Shown here: positions 16,836 to 26,439 of the stretch, piece after piece
Position numbering within the stretch: position 1 is the first letter of the stretch
Layout: each line of letters opens with the position of its first letter
Assembly (NCBI RefSeq): GCF_001613165.1
Contig: NZ_BDBV01000044.1
Location: 122,681 to 186,680, forward strand
DNA length: 64,000 bases
Reading direction: 5' to 3'
From: Nocardia mexicana NBRC 108244
GTDB lineage: Bacteria > Actinomycetota > Actinomycetes > Mycobacteriales > Mycobacteriaceae
Notes under the pieces: generated by a model
What the model saw: the letters and a program-made list of their open reading frames with translations, nothing else
Database searches by the model: none
Told to the model about the DNA's origin: nothing
Made by a program: the position numbers and the translations under genes

Positions 16836-16957
16836 CTACTGGTCGGCAGAGCCAGGGTTCCCGCACCATCTCTTGGTTCCCGCACCGTCTACACAGGCCT
16901 GTACATGGTGCGGGAACGAGTACATGGTGCGGGAACTGACGCTCTGGCGACCAGTAG
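16836..16957. repeat. 122-bp imperfect palindrome between convergent genes
   Basis: The two halves read CTACTGGTCG at both outer ends and meet at ACAGGCCTGT (16893-16902). The first 50 bases of the left arm match the reverse complement of the right arm at 41 positions by my count. Each arm carries two copies of GTTCCCGCAC, giving four in all. It fills the gap between the stop of ksgA and the stop of the LpqN-like gene. It could be a bidirectional terminator, or a mobile or REP-like element. Confidence 0.8.
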
Positions 16958-16964
16958 GCCCGGG

Positions 16965-17555
16965 TTATCGGGTTGCGTTGTGGCCGTTGTCTGGTAGCGA
17001 GACTGTGGGTGGTGGTGCCTGCGGGGTTGTGGCGGTGATCGCTAGACCGGCGACTATGGCGGCGGCGTCGGAGCCGTTGTGGTCTGCGCGGGTGGTGATC
17101 GTCAGTTGGATCAGGAACTGGGTGTCGGCGCTGTCGATGATGACGTAGCGGTTGTAGGCCCAGAGAGTCAGGGGCGCAACGGCGTACGTGCCCGTGATGG
17201 CGGCCGAGGGGTGGCCGTCGAACTTTCCGCTGTGGGTGTCCAGCTCCCGCCACTGCGGCAGTCGGCGCGCATCGGCGAATCCGCACGCCAGCAGGGCGGC
17301 CGGATCCAGCGGCTCGGACAGCCGCACCATCAGCACCACCACGTTGTCGGCCCAGCCGTCCTCCGGCTCCTGCGCCCACACGCCGTAGGTTCCCGCGAAG
17401 TTCTCCGCGGGCATCTGCCGCCACCCGTCCGGAACCGTGATCGAGACCACCGGCGCCCCGGCGGTGTCCGGCGTGATCGGCGTGGGCTCCACGCCCGCGG
17501 CGGCGAGGTATTCGGCGACGGTGGGTGGTTCGTCGGGTCCGGTAGGGGAAGTCAC
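16965..17555 (-). CDS. LpqN/LpqT-family protein without signal peptide
   Basis: A 196-residue protein resembling the mycobacterial LpqN/LpqT domain. It has PTVAEYLAAAGVEPTPITP, then VSITVPDGWRQMPAENFAGT, and a beta-rich body ending in ITTRADHNGSDAAAIVAGLA. LpqT (Rv1016c) lies next to rplY in M. tuberculosis. The family has lipoprotein members, but this one begins directly with the domain and has no lipobox or signal peptide, so it is probably cytoplasmic. GTG 17555 is chosen because GAGAGGA lies about five bases upstream. Its function is unknown; some LpqN proteins bind trehalose-lipid transport partners. It ends at the large palindrome, and copA lies upstream on the same strand behind a terminator. 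Confidence 0.65.
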   Translation of the reverse strand: MTSPTGPDEPPTVAEYLAAAGVEPTPITPDTAGAPVVSITVPDGWRQMPAENFAGTYGVWAQEPEDGWADNVVVLMVRLSEPLDPAALLACGFADARRLPQWRELDTHSGKFDGHPSAAITGTYAVAPLTLWAYNRYVIIDSADTQFLIQLTITTRADHNGSDAAAIVAGLAITATTPQAPPPTVSLPDNGHNATR

Positions 17556-17643
17556 GAGAGTCCTCTCGGCGCGGTGGCGAACGGCGATCGCACGTGAGTC
17601 TGCCATGCGGGCCGCATCGGAGCGTCGACCCGTCGGCAGATGC

Positions 17644-17683
17644 CGAACGGACCGCCCGGCCGGGCGGCCGAACGGTCCGTTCG
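17644..17683 (-). terminator. Hairpin downstream of copA
   Basis: CGAACGGACCG (17644-17654) and CGGTCCGTTCG (17673-17683) pair perfectly over 11 bases around an 18-base loop that itself contains CCCGGCCGGG. It begins 11 bases past the copA stop on the minus strand. There is no U tract, as is usual for high-GC actinobacteria. Confidence 0.65.
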
Positions 17684-17694
17684 AGTCGGTGCAC

Positions 17695-19944
17695 TCAGCG
17701 GAACGAGCGCAGGCGCAGGCTGTTGCTGACCACGAAGACGCTGGACAGTGCCATGGCGGCACCGGCGAGCATCGGATTCAGCAGCCCGGCGGCGGCCAGC
17801 GGGATGGCCGCCACGTTGTAGCCGAACGCCCAGAACAGATTCCCCTTGATGGTGCGCAGGGTAGCCCGCGACAGGCGGATGGCCGCGGCGACGGTGCGCA
17901 GATCGCCGCGCACCAGGGTGATGTCGCTGGCCTCGATCGCCACGTCGGTGCCGGTGCCCATCGCCAGGCCGAGGTCGGCCTGGGCCAGGGCGGCCGCGTC
18001 GTTGACGCCGTCGCCGACCATGGCGACCACCTTGCCCTCGTCCTGCAGCCGCTTGACCACGTCCAGCTTGTCGCTGGGCAGCACCTGCGCGATCACCTCG
18101 TCGATGCCGACCCGGTCGGCGACGGTGCGGGCGGCCGCCGCGTTGTCGCCGGTCAGCAGGACCGGGGTGAGGCCCAGGGCCCGCAGGTCCGAGATCGCCT
18201 CGGCGCTGGTCGGTTTGATCGCATCCGCGATCACCAGCACGCCGCGGGCGATGCCGTCCCAGGCCACCAGGATGGCGGTGTGCCCGGCCTGCTCGGCCCG
18301 CGCCTTGGCCTCGGCCAGCGGTTCGGGCAGCGCGACCGACCAGTCCTCGAGCAGCTCGGTGCGTCCGATCACGACCGCGCGCTCGGCGACCATGCCCTGC
18401 ACGCCCTTGCCGCCGTGGCTGACGAACTGCTCGACCGGATCGATCGACAGCCCGCGATCCTCGGCGCCATCGACCACCGCCTTGGCGACGGGGTGCTCCG
18501 AGCCGTGCTCCACCGCCGCGGCGACGCCCAGCAGCTCGTCGGCGTCGACGCCCGGCGCCGGAATCACCTCGGCCAGAGACATTTTCCCGGTGGTGACGGT
18601 GCCGGTCTTGTCCAGCACGACGGTATCGATGCGCCGGGTCGACTCCAGCACCTGCGGGCCCTTGATCAGGATGCCCAGCTGGGCCCCGCGGCCGGTGCCC
18701 ACCAGCAGTGCGGTCGGCGTGGCCAGGCCCAGGGCGCACGGGCAGGCGATGATCAGCACCGCCACCGCGGCGCCGAACGCGGTCGACACCGCGGCGCCGC
18801 TTCCGAGCCAGAAGCCCAGTGCCGCAACGGAGATCGCGATGACGATCGGGACGAAGGTCCCCGACACCTGATCGGCGAGCCGCTGCACGGGTGCCTTGCC
18901 GCTCTGCGCGTCCTCCACCAGCTTGGCCATCTGGGCCAGCTGGGTGTCGGAGCCCACGCGGGTGGCGCGCACGGTCAGCATGCCGCCCGCGTTCACCGTC
19001 GCACCGACGACCTGATCCCCGGGCCCCACCTCCACGGGTACGGGCTCGCCGGTCAGCATGCTCATGTCGAGCGCCGAATTGCCGCTCACCACAACGCCGT
19101 CGGTGGCGACCTTCTCGCCGGGCCGCACCAGGAACTCCGTGCCGACCCGCAATTCGCCTACCGGAATACGGGTTTCGACGCCGTCGCGCAGTACCGCCAC
19201 ATCCTTGGCGCCGAGCTCGAGCAGTGCCCGCAGCGCCGAACCGGCCTTGTCCTTGGATCGCGTCTCGAAGTAGCGCCCGGCCAGGATGGCGACGATTACC
19301 ACGGCCGTGACCTCGAAGTACAGCGCGGACGCGGAGTCGGTGCGCGCAATGGCGAGGCTGAAAGCGTGCTTCATTCCGGGCATTCCGGCGTCGCCGAAGA
19401 ACAGCGCGTACACCGACCAGGCGAAGGCCGACAGGCTGCCCAGCGAGATCAGGGTGTCCATGGTCGCGGCGCCGTGCTTGGCGTTGACCCACGCGGCACG
19501 GTGGAAGCTCGCCCCGCCCCACACCACGATGGGCGCCGTGAGCGTCAGCGACAGCCACTGCCAGTTGTCGAATTGCAGCGCCGGGATCATGCCCATGGCG
19601 ACCACCGGGATCGCCAGGGCCAGGCTGACCAGCAGCCGGTGCCGCAGTTGTGCGATCGGGCCCGGTGTCGAATCCTGTTCCGGCGCAGCGCTATCGGCCG
19701 TCGGGGCTACCGGCGCGGTCTCGTGCACCTGCGCGCTGTAGCCGGTATCGACCACCGTGTCGATCAGCTGGGCCGAGGTCACCGATTCCGGGAAGTTGAC
19801 CTTCGCCTTCTCGGTGGCGTAGTTCACGGTGGCGCTCACGCCGTCGATCCTGTTGAGCTTCTTCTCGATTCGCGCCGCGCAGGAGGCGCACGTCATGCCG
19901 CCGATATCCAGCTCGATCGACTGCGCGGTGGCAGGGATGCTCAT
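17695..19944 (-). CDS. copA: Copper-translocating P1B-type ATPase
   Basis: Exports Cu(I) across the cytoplasmic membrane with ATP. The 749-residue protein has an N-terminal heavy-metal-associated domain (GMTCASCAARIEKK, C19 and C22), eight predicted membrane helices, and the transport-site CPC in ACPCALGLATPTA. It also has the phosphorylation site DKTGTVTTG, the HP locus GSEHPVAKAV and the hinge GDGVNDAAALAQADLG. These features define the PIB-1 copper class. The ATG at 19944 overlaps the stop of the preceding His-rich membrane protein (ATGA), so translation is coupled. It is the last gene of a copZ-led operon, followed by a hairpin. The cluster is inserted between ksgA and ispE. Confidence 0.95.
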   Translation of the reverse strand: MSIPATAQSIELDIGGMTCASCAARIEKKLNRIDGVSATVNYATEKAKVNFPESVTSAQLIDTVVDTGYSAQVHETAPVAPTADSAAPEQDSTPGPIAQLRHRLLVSLALAIPVVAMGMIPALQFDNWQWLSLTLTAPIVVWGGASFHRAAWVNAKHGAATMDTLISLGSLSAFAWSVYALFFGDAGMPGMKHAFSLAIARTDSASALYFEVTAVVIVAILAGRYFETRSKDKAGSALRALLELGAKDVAVLRDGVETRIPVGELRVGTEFLVRPGEKVATDGVVVSGNSALDMSMLTGEPVPVEVGPGDQVVGATVNAGGMLTVRATRVGSDTQLAQMAKLVEDAQSGKAPVQRLADQVSGTFVPIVIAISVAALGFWLGSGAAVSTAFGAAVAVLIIACPCALGLATPTALLVGTGRGAQLGILIKGPQVLESTRRIDTVVLDKTGTVTTGKMSLAEVIPAPGVDADELLGVAAAVEHGSEHPVAKAVVDGAEDRGLSIDPVEQFVSHGGKGVQGMVAERAVVIGRTELLEDWSVALPEPLAEAKARAEQAGHTAILVAWDGIARGVLVIADAIKPTSAEAISDLRALGLTPVLLTGDNAAAARTVADRVGIDEVIAQVLPSDKLDVVKRLQDEGKVVAMVGDGVNDAAALAQADLGLAMGTGTDVAIEASDITLVRGDLRTVAAAIRLSRATLRTIKGNLFWAFGYNVAAIPLAAAGLLNPMLAGAAMALSSVFVVSNSLRLRSFR

Positions 19945-20828
19945 GAGTGCCCTCCTTCGTGATGTCCGGCGCCCGAGGTGGGGGCGGATGTGGGTGTCGC
20001 TTCGGTGAATTCCGCGGTGTGTACCGAACCTCCGTGCTGGAAGTCCAGATACAGACGGTACGTGCCCGCGGTGGGTGCCTGGGCGTGGAATGCCACGTCG
20101 GGCCCGGCAGGGGTCTTGCCGACCTCGCCCTGCGGGTGTACGTGCAGGTAGGCGAGGTCGCTCGTGCGCAGTGCCACCAGGTGCCCGTAGGCGCCCAGGT
20201 AGGGCTGCAGATCGGTGACCGGCTTGCCGTCGCGGGTGACGGTGAATTTCAGCTCGCCGCCCGCGGTGGTCAGGTCGCCGGTGCGGGTGACTCGATAGCC
20301 GTCCACCTCCGCGGTGCGTGACACGGGCGGCAGCGGCTTGTCGGCCGCCGGGCCCGCCACCCGCACCGTGCGGCTCAGGGTGAGATCCGGCCCACCGGCG
20401 GGGACGAAGTCGGCGAAGACCCGGTAGGTCCCGGGCTCGGCCCACTTCCAATCGATGGACCAGGTGCCGTCGGCCGCCATGACCGGATGTACGTGCCGGT
20501 ACTGGCTCGCGTCGGACCGCACCACGATCAGGTGCAGGTCCTTGTCGTGCTGCGGGTCGAAGGCGGTGACCGCCGCGCCGTCCGGCCGCGTGACCCGGAA
20601 CCGCAGGGCGCCAGGCTGATTCGGCTCGGTCGGGGCGGAGATCTCGGTGAGGGCGTAGCCGTCGCGGGCGGCGTCCAGGCCGGTCTCGGCGGTCGGGGTG
20701 GAGTGCGTGTCGCCGTGCCCGGGGGCCGGCCCGGACGGATCGCCCACCAGGGCTCCGATGCCGAGCGCGGCCCCGAACAGCACGACCAGGCCGCCGCCGA
20801 AGGCGGCGAACCTCAGCCTGTCGTTCAT
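19941..20828 (-). CDS. His-rich membrane-anchored protein of the copper operon
   Basis: A 295-residue protein with an N-terminal membrane anchor (FAAFGGGLVVLFGAALGIGA, about residues 7-27), then a periplasmic part with two related beta-sandwich-like halves: FRVTRPDGAAVTAFDPQHDK with HLIVVRSDASQYRHVHP, and KFTVTRDGKPVTDLQPYLGA with HLVALRTSDLAYLHVHP. The repeated HVHP and the flanking PGHGDTHS and GHHEGGHS tracts are candidate copper ligands. I know of similar proteins encoded beside copZ/copA in actinobacteria but of no established activity; an extracytoplasmic copper chaperone or sink is plausible. It is coupled to both neighbours by overlapping start/stop codons. Confidence 0.75.
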   Translation of the reverse strand: MNDRLRFAAFGGGLVVLFGAALGIGALVGDPSGPAPGHGDTHSTPTAETGLDAARDGYALTEISAPTEPNQPGALRFRVTRPDGAAVTAFDPQHDKDLHLIVVRSDASQYRHVHPVMAADGTWSIDWKWAEPGTYRVFADFVPAGGPDLTLSRTVRVAGPAADKPLPPVSRTAEVDGYRVTRTGDLTTAGGELKFTVTRDGKPVTDLQPYLGAYGHLVALRTSDLAYLHVHPQGEVGKTPAGPDVAFHAQAPTAGTYRLYLDFQHGGSVHTAEFTEATPTSAPTSGAGHHEGGHS

Positions 20829-21034
20829 CAGCTCGCCACCTGATATCCCGCCTCGTCGACGGCGGCGACGACGTCGGCGTCCGCGACCGGCGCGGCGGAC
20901 TCCACCTGGACCCGACCGCTCGCGAGGTCCACGTCGACGCTGGTGACTCCGTCGATCTTGCCGATCTCCTTCTGCACCGATCCGACGCAGTGGCCGCAGG
21001 TCATGCCGGTGACGGTGTAGGTGCTGGTCGCCAT
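20828..21034 (-). CDS. copZ: Copper chaperone CopZ
   Basis: A 68-residue heavy-metal-associated domain protein that carries Cu(I) to CopA. It opens MATSTYTVTGMTCGHCVGSV, with the metal-binding C13-x2-C16, and keeps the usual ferredoxin-like pattern (IDGVTSVDVDLASGRVQV). The ATG at 21034 has GAAGGAG seven bases before it. The stop overlaps the next start as TGATG. It is the first gene of the copper operon, with candidate metal-sensor operators upstream. Confidence 0.92.
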   Translation of the reverse strand: MATSTYTVTGMTCGHCVGSVQKEIGKIDGVTSVDVDLASGRVQVESAAPVADADVVAAVDEAGYQVAS

Positions 21035-21067
21035 GATCGACTCCTTCGATGTCATCTAATACGGTGT

Positions 21068-21110
21068 GGGGGTATCGCCCCAACAAGAAAGAACATACCC
21101 CCCATGGGTA
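21068..21110. promoter_or_regulatory. Candidate CsoR-type copper operators
   Basis: GGGGGTAT (21068-21075) is repeated inverted as ATACCCCCC (21095-21103), and the second site extends to the palindromic TACCCCCCATGGGTA (21096-21110). TACCC/GGGTA arms with G/C tracts resemble known CsoR sites of actinobacteria. They lie 34-76 bases upstream of copZ. No csoR gene is in the window. Confidence 0.5.
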
Positions 21111-21196
21111 CCTTGCGCAAGTGATCCGGGCCACCGGATCGTGTCGGCCGCCTCCGTGGCGACAGTTGTCACCCCGGCGCATTACGCTTGGAGCTC

Positions 21197-22129
21197 GTGC
21201 TTTCAGTTGTGCCCAGTCCCGTGGTCGTGCGGGCGCCCTCGAAGGTGAATCTGCACCTCGGGGTGGGAGATCTGCGTGAAGACGGGTACCACGAGCTGAC
21301 CACGGTATTCCAGGCCCTGTCGCTGAGCGACGACGTGGAGATCGCGCCGTCGGCCTCGCTGACGGTACGGGTCAGTGGCGAGGGCGCCGCGGAGGTGCCG
21401 ACCGATCGGACGAATCTGGTGTCCAAGGCCGCGGTGCGGCTGGCGCACCTGGCCGGGCGGGCGCCGCTGGTCGAGATCTCGATCCGCAAGGGGATCCCGG
21501 TGGCGGGCGGGATGGCCGGCGGCAGTGCCGACGCGGCGGCGGCGCTGGTCGGGCTGAACGAGCTGTGGGATCTGCGCCTGTCGCGCGACGAGCTGGCGGC
21601 GATAGCCGCCGAACTCGGCAGCGACGTGCCGTTCTCGCTGTTCGGCGGCACCGCCCTCGGGCGCGGCCGCGGCGAGAAGCTGCTGCCGGTGTTGTCCCGC
21701 AACAGCTTTCACTGGGTGCTGGCGCTGGCGAAGGGCGGCCTGTCCACCCCCGGGGTGTACCGGGAGCTGGACCGCCTGCGCGAGCAGGGCGACCCGCCGC
21801 GCCTGGGCGAACCGCAGCAGCTGCTGCAGGCACTGGCCTCCGGAGACCCTCAGCTGCTGGCCCCGCTGCTGGGCAACGACCTGCAGGCGGCGGCGCTGTC
21901 GCTGAAGCCGGAGCTGCGCCGCACCCTGCGCGCAGGGGTCACCGCGGGCGCACTCGCCGGAATCGTCTCGGGCTCCGGGCCCACCTGCGCGTTCCTGTGC
22001 GAGGGCGAGGAGTCCGCGGTCGCGGTCGCCGCGGAACTGTCCGGGGCGGGCGTCAGCCGCAGCGTGCGCACCGCCGCGGGCCCGGTCCCCGGCGCCCGCA
22101 TCATCGGCGATACCCCGTCCCACGCCTGA
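21197..22129 (+). CDS. ispE: 4-diphosphocytidyl-2-C-methyl-D-erythritol kinase
   Basis: Phosphorylates the 2-hydroxyl of CDP-methylerythritol in the non-mevalonate isoprenoid pathway. The 310-residue GHMP kinase shows APSKVNLHLGVGDLREDGYH, the ATP-binding glycine/serine loop PVAGGMAGGSADAAAAL, GSDVPFSLFGGTALGRGRGE, and the C-terminal SGSGPTCAF. GTG 21197 is preferred, with GGAG just upstream; TTG 21188 and GTG 21209 are alternatives. In M. tuberculosis it directly follows ksgA; here about 4.4 kb including the copper operon separates them, so it needs its own promoter in the gap at 21111-21196. Confidence 0.95.
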   Translation: MLSVVPSPVVVRAPSKVNLHLGVGDLREDGYHELTTVFQALSLSDDVEIAPSASLTVRVSGEGAAEVPTDRTNLVSKAAVRLAHLAGRAPLVEISIRKGIPVAGGMAGGSADAAAALVGLNELWDLRLSRDELAAIAAELGSDVPFSLFGGTALGRGRGEKLLPVLSRNSFHWVLALAKGGLSTPGVYRELDRLREQGDPPRLGEPQQLLQALASGDPQLLAPLLGNDLQAAALSLKPELRRTLRAGVTAGALAGIVSGSGPTCAFLCEGEESAVAVAAELSGAGVSRSVRTAAGPVPGARIIGDTPSHA

Positions 22130-22221
22130 CGCCGCTCGGTAGAGCATGACCTCGTCGGCACCGAGATCCTGATCGGTACGCTTGCCTTCGGTAATCACCG
22201 GCGCAGCACACAGAAGGATTC

Positions 22222-24018
<1,797 letters not shown>

Positions 24019-24019
24019 C

Positions 24020-24868
24020 TCACAGCGCCTGGTCCAGATGCGGCACCGGCAGGCAGGTGCGGACGAAATCCGTGCCGAACCTGGTCAGGGCGATGCTGCG
24101 GTAGATGATCTTGGTGCCGAAGCTCGAGCGCTTCAGTAGTCGGCGCACCTCGGGCTGGGACTCGAGGAGCTGATAGCGGGCCGGATTGTCGAGCGGGTCG
24201 CGGATCGACTCGACCAGGCCCAGCCTCCGCAGGTTGGTGAGGTAGGAGTCGACCCGGTCCGGGAAGCGCACCGCGGCATCCTCGCCGATCATGTTGAGCC
24301 CCGGCTCGATTCGCTGCGCCCCCGGGCTCAGCGGGCGTCCGGTGCGGACGTCCAGCGCCGGTTGCGCACCGTCCAGGTACAGGAATCGCAGGATGCGCGC
24401 CTCGTCGGGTGCGAGATCGGAGAGTATGCGCGCGAAGGCCGGATGATCGCCGTCGCCCTCGTGCACGCTCGCCGACATCCGCAGCAGCTCGGCGCCGCGT
24501 TCGCGCAGACTCGGCGCGGATTCGGCGACCGGGCTGCCGCCCGGCGGCGGGGGAATGCCGAGGGCGCGCCGCACCGAATCCCGCACCTGCTCACCGGCTT
24601 CCGACAGCACGTGGTGGGGCGGCCGCCCGGCCATGCTGCCCCGCACGACCGTGTCGGCGACGCCGAGCGCGGTGCCGACACCCCACGCCGTCGCCTCGGT
24701 GACCGCCGACAGCGCCACCCGCATCACGCCGGTCGCGGTGCGCACCGTGGAATGCCCTCGCGGGGTAGGGGTCTCGGCGGTGACGGCCAGCTCGGCGGCC
24801 GGACGTGGCACCAGTTCGGTGGTGGAATACTCGGCATCGTCGCCGGAGTCCGGTTCCGTCATATCCAT
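24020..24868 (-). CDS. Abi-alpha-like (DUF4393-type) protein A
   Basis: A 282-residue protein related to the Abi-alpha/DUF4393 family as I recognise it. The central signature is ILSDLAPDEARILRFLYLDG followed by LDVRTGRPLSP. Next comes VRFPDRVDSYLTNLRRLGLV, and the end is ALTRFGTDFVRTCLP. The N-terminal 100 residues are low-complexity and helical (ATAWGVGTALGVADTVVRGS). It is a clear paralogue of the protein at 26440-27315. ATG 24868 (or 24862) overlaps the 3' end of the DUF445 gene, so the two are coupled. The family is named for homology to abortive-infection proteins, but no activity is established; a membrane-linked defence or stress role is inference. Confidence 0.72.
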   Translation of the reverse strand: MDMTEPDSGDDAEYSTTELVPRPAAELAVTAETPTPRGHSTVRTATGVMRVALSAVTEATAWGVGTALGVADTVVRGSMAGRPPHHVLSEAGEQVRDSVRRALGIPPPPGGSPVAESAPSLRERGAELLRMSASVHEGDGDHPAFARILSDLAPDEARILRFLYLDGAQPALDVRTGRPLSPGAQRIEPGLNMIGEDAAVRFPDRVDSYLTNLRRLGLVESIRDPLDNPARYQLLESQPEVRRLLKRSSFGTKIIYRSIALTRFGTDFVRTCLPVPHLDQAL

Positions 24869-26181
24869 TGCGTCGCAATCGCCGTTCCGAAGATCAGGAT
24901 ATGAGCGTAACCGGCGAACAGGCCCAGCACACCGCCGTGCAGGAACAAAAGCCACTCGTCCTGTTTGATCGCGGAACGCAGCATGTCCACGAAGTCCGGC
25001 GGCGGCAGCGCCGCCATCTGCTTGGCGATGTACTGGCTGACATTCTTGCTCTGCTGCGCGTTGAACGCCGGATCGGCGAACGCGACCGGCGCCAGGCTCT
25101 TGGCCTCGTCGGCGAAGCGGGTCTGCAGCGTCTCGTAATCGCGGCTGCCGATCATGAACTTCAACGCCCCGCGCGCCGGACCCAATGCCCGATCGGTCGC
25201 CGGGCGCAGCGTGTCCTCGAGGATCTGCATGGTGCGATCCGATCGCGGCCCGTTGAGCAACTCGTCCCCGACGTTGGCGACGGTCATGACCTGGCTCGCC
25301 ACCAGATCCGCGTACCCCTCGGTGATCTCCGGCTGCCGTTTGATCAGCAGGCCCTGCCGCCAGGGGCACCACCACTTCGGATAGGCCGGAGCGAAGATCA
25401 GATTGATGCCGATCCAGTTCACCACCCAGCCGATGATCACCCCGCCCACCGGCAGCACCACCATCGTCGGCCAATGCGTCAGATGCAGGATGGCGACCAG
25501 CACCGCGCCCATCGGCGCGCCGAAGTAGAAGCCGAAGTTCTGCATGAACCGCAGCTCCTTGGCGCCCAGCACCTGGAACACCATGTTCAGCAGCTGCGGC
25601 CGCGACTGGAAATAGCGGATCACCATCGACTTGACGTCGATCAGCTGCTCGATGTTGTTGCCGAGCTCCTGGGTCAGTTCGCGCAGGACGTCGGGCAGCT
25701 GCTGGCGGACCCGCTCGTGCACCATCTCCCGGATCTGCGTGGGCAGGTTGTACCAGAGCTGCGGGTGCTCGCGGATCGCGATGTCCTCGACGATGTCGCG
25801 AATCTGCTCCTCGGCGAGGGCGGTGAGATGTTCGGCGAGCGCGTCGGGCTCCAGCTCCCGATAGAAGTCGGCGACGCTGCCCAGCTTGGACAGGCCCTTG
25901 TCGACGGCGATCGACGCCATCTTGTCCGCGCGCGAGGGCACGATGCCCTGCCAGCCGGTCCGGCCGTCGTACTGCAGCAGCGGCAGCACCTGAATTCGCT
26001 TGGGCAGGTAGGGAAACAGCCAGCGCAGGCCCGGCACCCGGAAACCGTGGAAATGAATCGGCTTGAACAGCATCAGTACGCCGGTCCAGTTGGTGATGTA
26101 GCCGATGATGCCGGTGAACAGGGGGATGGTGATCAGTTCGAGCAATAAGGTCGGGTGGATATGAAAAACACTGTCAAGCAC
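24859..26181 (-). CDS. DUF445-family membrane protein
   Basis: A 440-residue protein of the DUF445 family. A double hydrophobic segment opens it (LLLELITIPLFTGIIGYITN, then LMLFKP). A long amphipathic helical domain follows (LAEHLTALAEEQIRDIVEDI). Two membrane segments lie in the middle (AVLVAILHL and VVLPVGGVIIGWVVNWIGIN), and a hydrophobic C-terminus includes GGVLGLFAGYAHILIFGTAI. I chose the GTG at 26181 because AGGAGG lies five to six bases upstream. The function of DUF445 is unknown. It is coupled to the Abi-alpha-like gene A downstream and divergent from its paralogue B across a 258-bp gap in which I see no further gene. Confidence 0.85.
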   Translation of the reverse strand: MLDSVFHIHPTLLLELITIPLFTGIIGYITNWTGVLMLFKPIHFHGFRVPGLRWLFPYLPKRIQVLPLLQYDGRTGWQGIVPSRADKMASIAVDKGLSKLGSVADFYRELEPDALAEHLTALAEEQIRDIVEDIAIREHPQLWYNLPTQIREMVHERVRQQLPDVLRELTQELGNNIEQLIDVKSMVIRYFQSRPQLLNMVFQVLGAKELRFMQNFGFYFGAPMGAVLVAILHLTHWPTMVVLPVGGVIIGWVVNWIGINLIFAPAYPKWWCPWRQGLLIKRQPEITEGYADLVASQVMTVANVGDELLNGPRSDRTMQILEDTLRPATDRALGPARGALKFMIGSRDYETLQTRFADEAKSLAPVAFADPAFNAQQSKNVSQYIAKQMAALPPPDFVDMLRSAIKQDEWLLFLHGGVLGLFAGYAHILIFGTAIATQWI

Positions 26182-26439
26182 GACACCCTCCTGCCGACCC
26201 CAAACCGGTGACCGCCGCCTCAACGTACCCGTCGGCTGGGGGGACCTTACTGTGGATTCAGGAATTGGGTCCAATTCGAGGGGGATCTGGTCCACAGCGG
26301 CCGGAGGTGGGAGACTTCGGTCACATAGGCTGCCCGGAATGTCGCATCGGACATCGGGTACCTGAAGAATGACCACCACCACAGCGGCGGCAATAATATG
26401 AACGGACTCCCGCTCACCTAGGCATATTCGGAGAAGCAC

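Noticed and set aside
16965..17555. Reading the LpqN-like gene as a lipoprotein
   Set aside because: The chosen start gives no signal peptide or lipobox, and the longer frame to 17762 would run into the copA terminator and 3' end without improving it.
17437..19962. A long plus-strand open frame across copA
   Set aside because: Antisense shadow of copA; the translation has no motif and runs through clear P-type ATPase codons.
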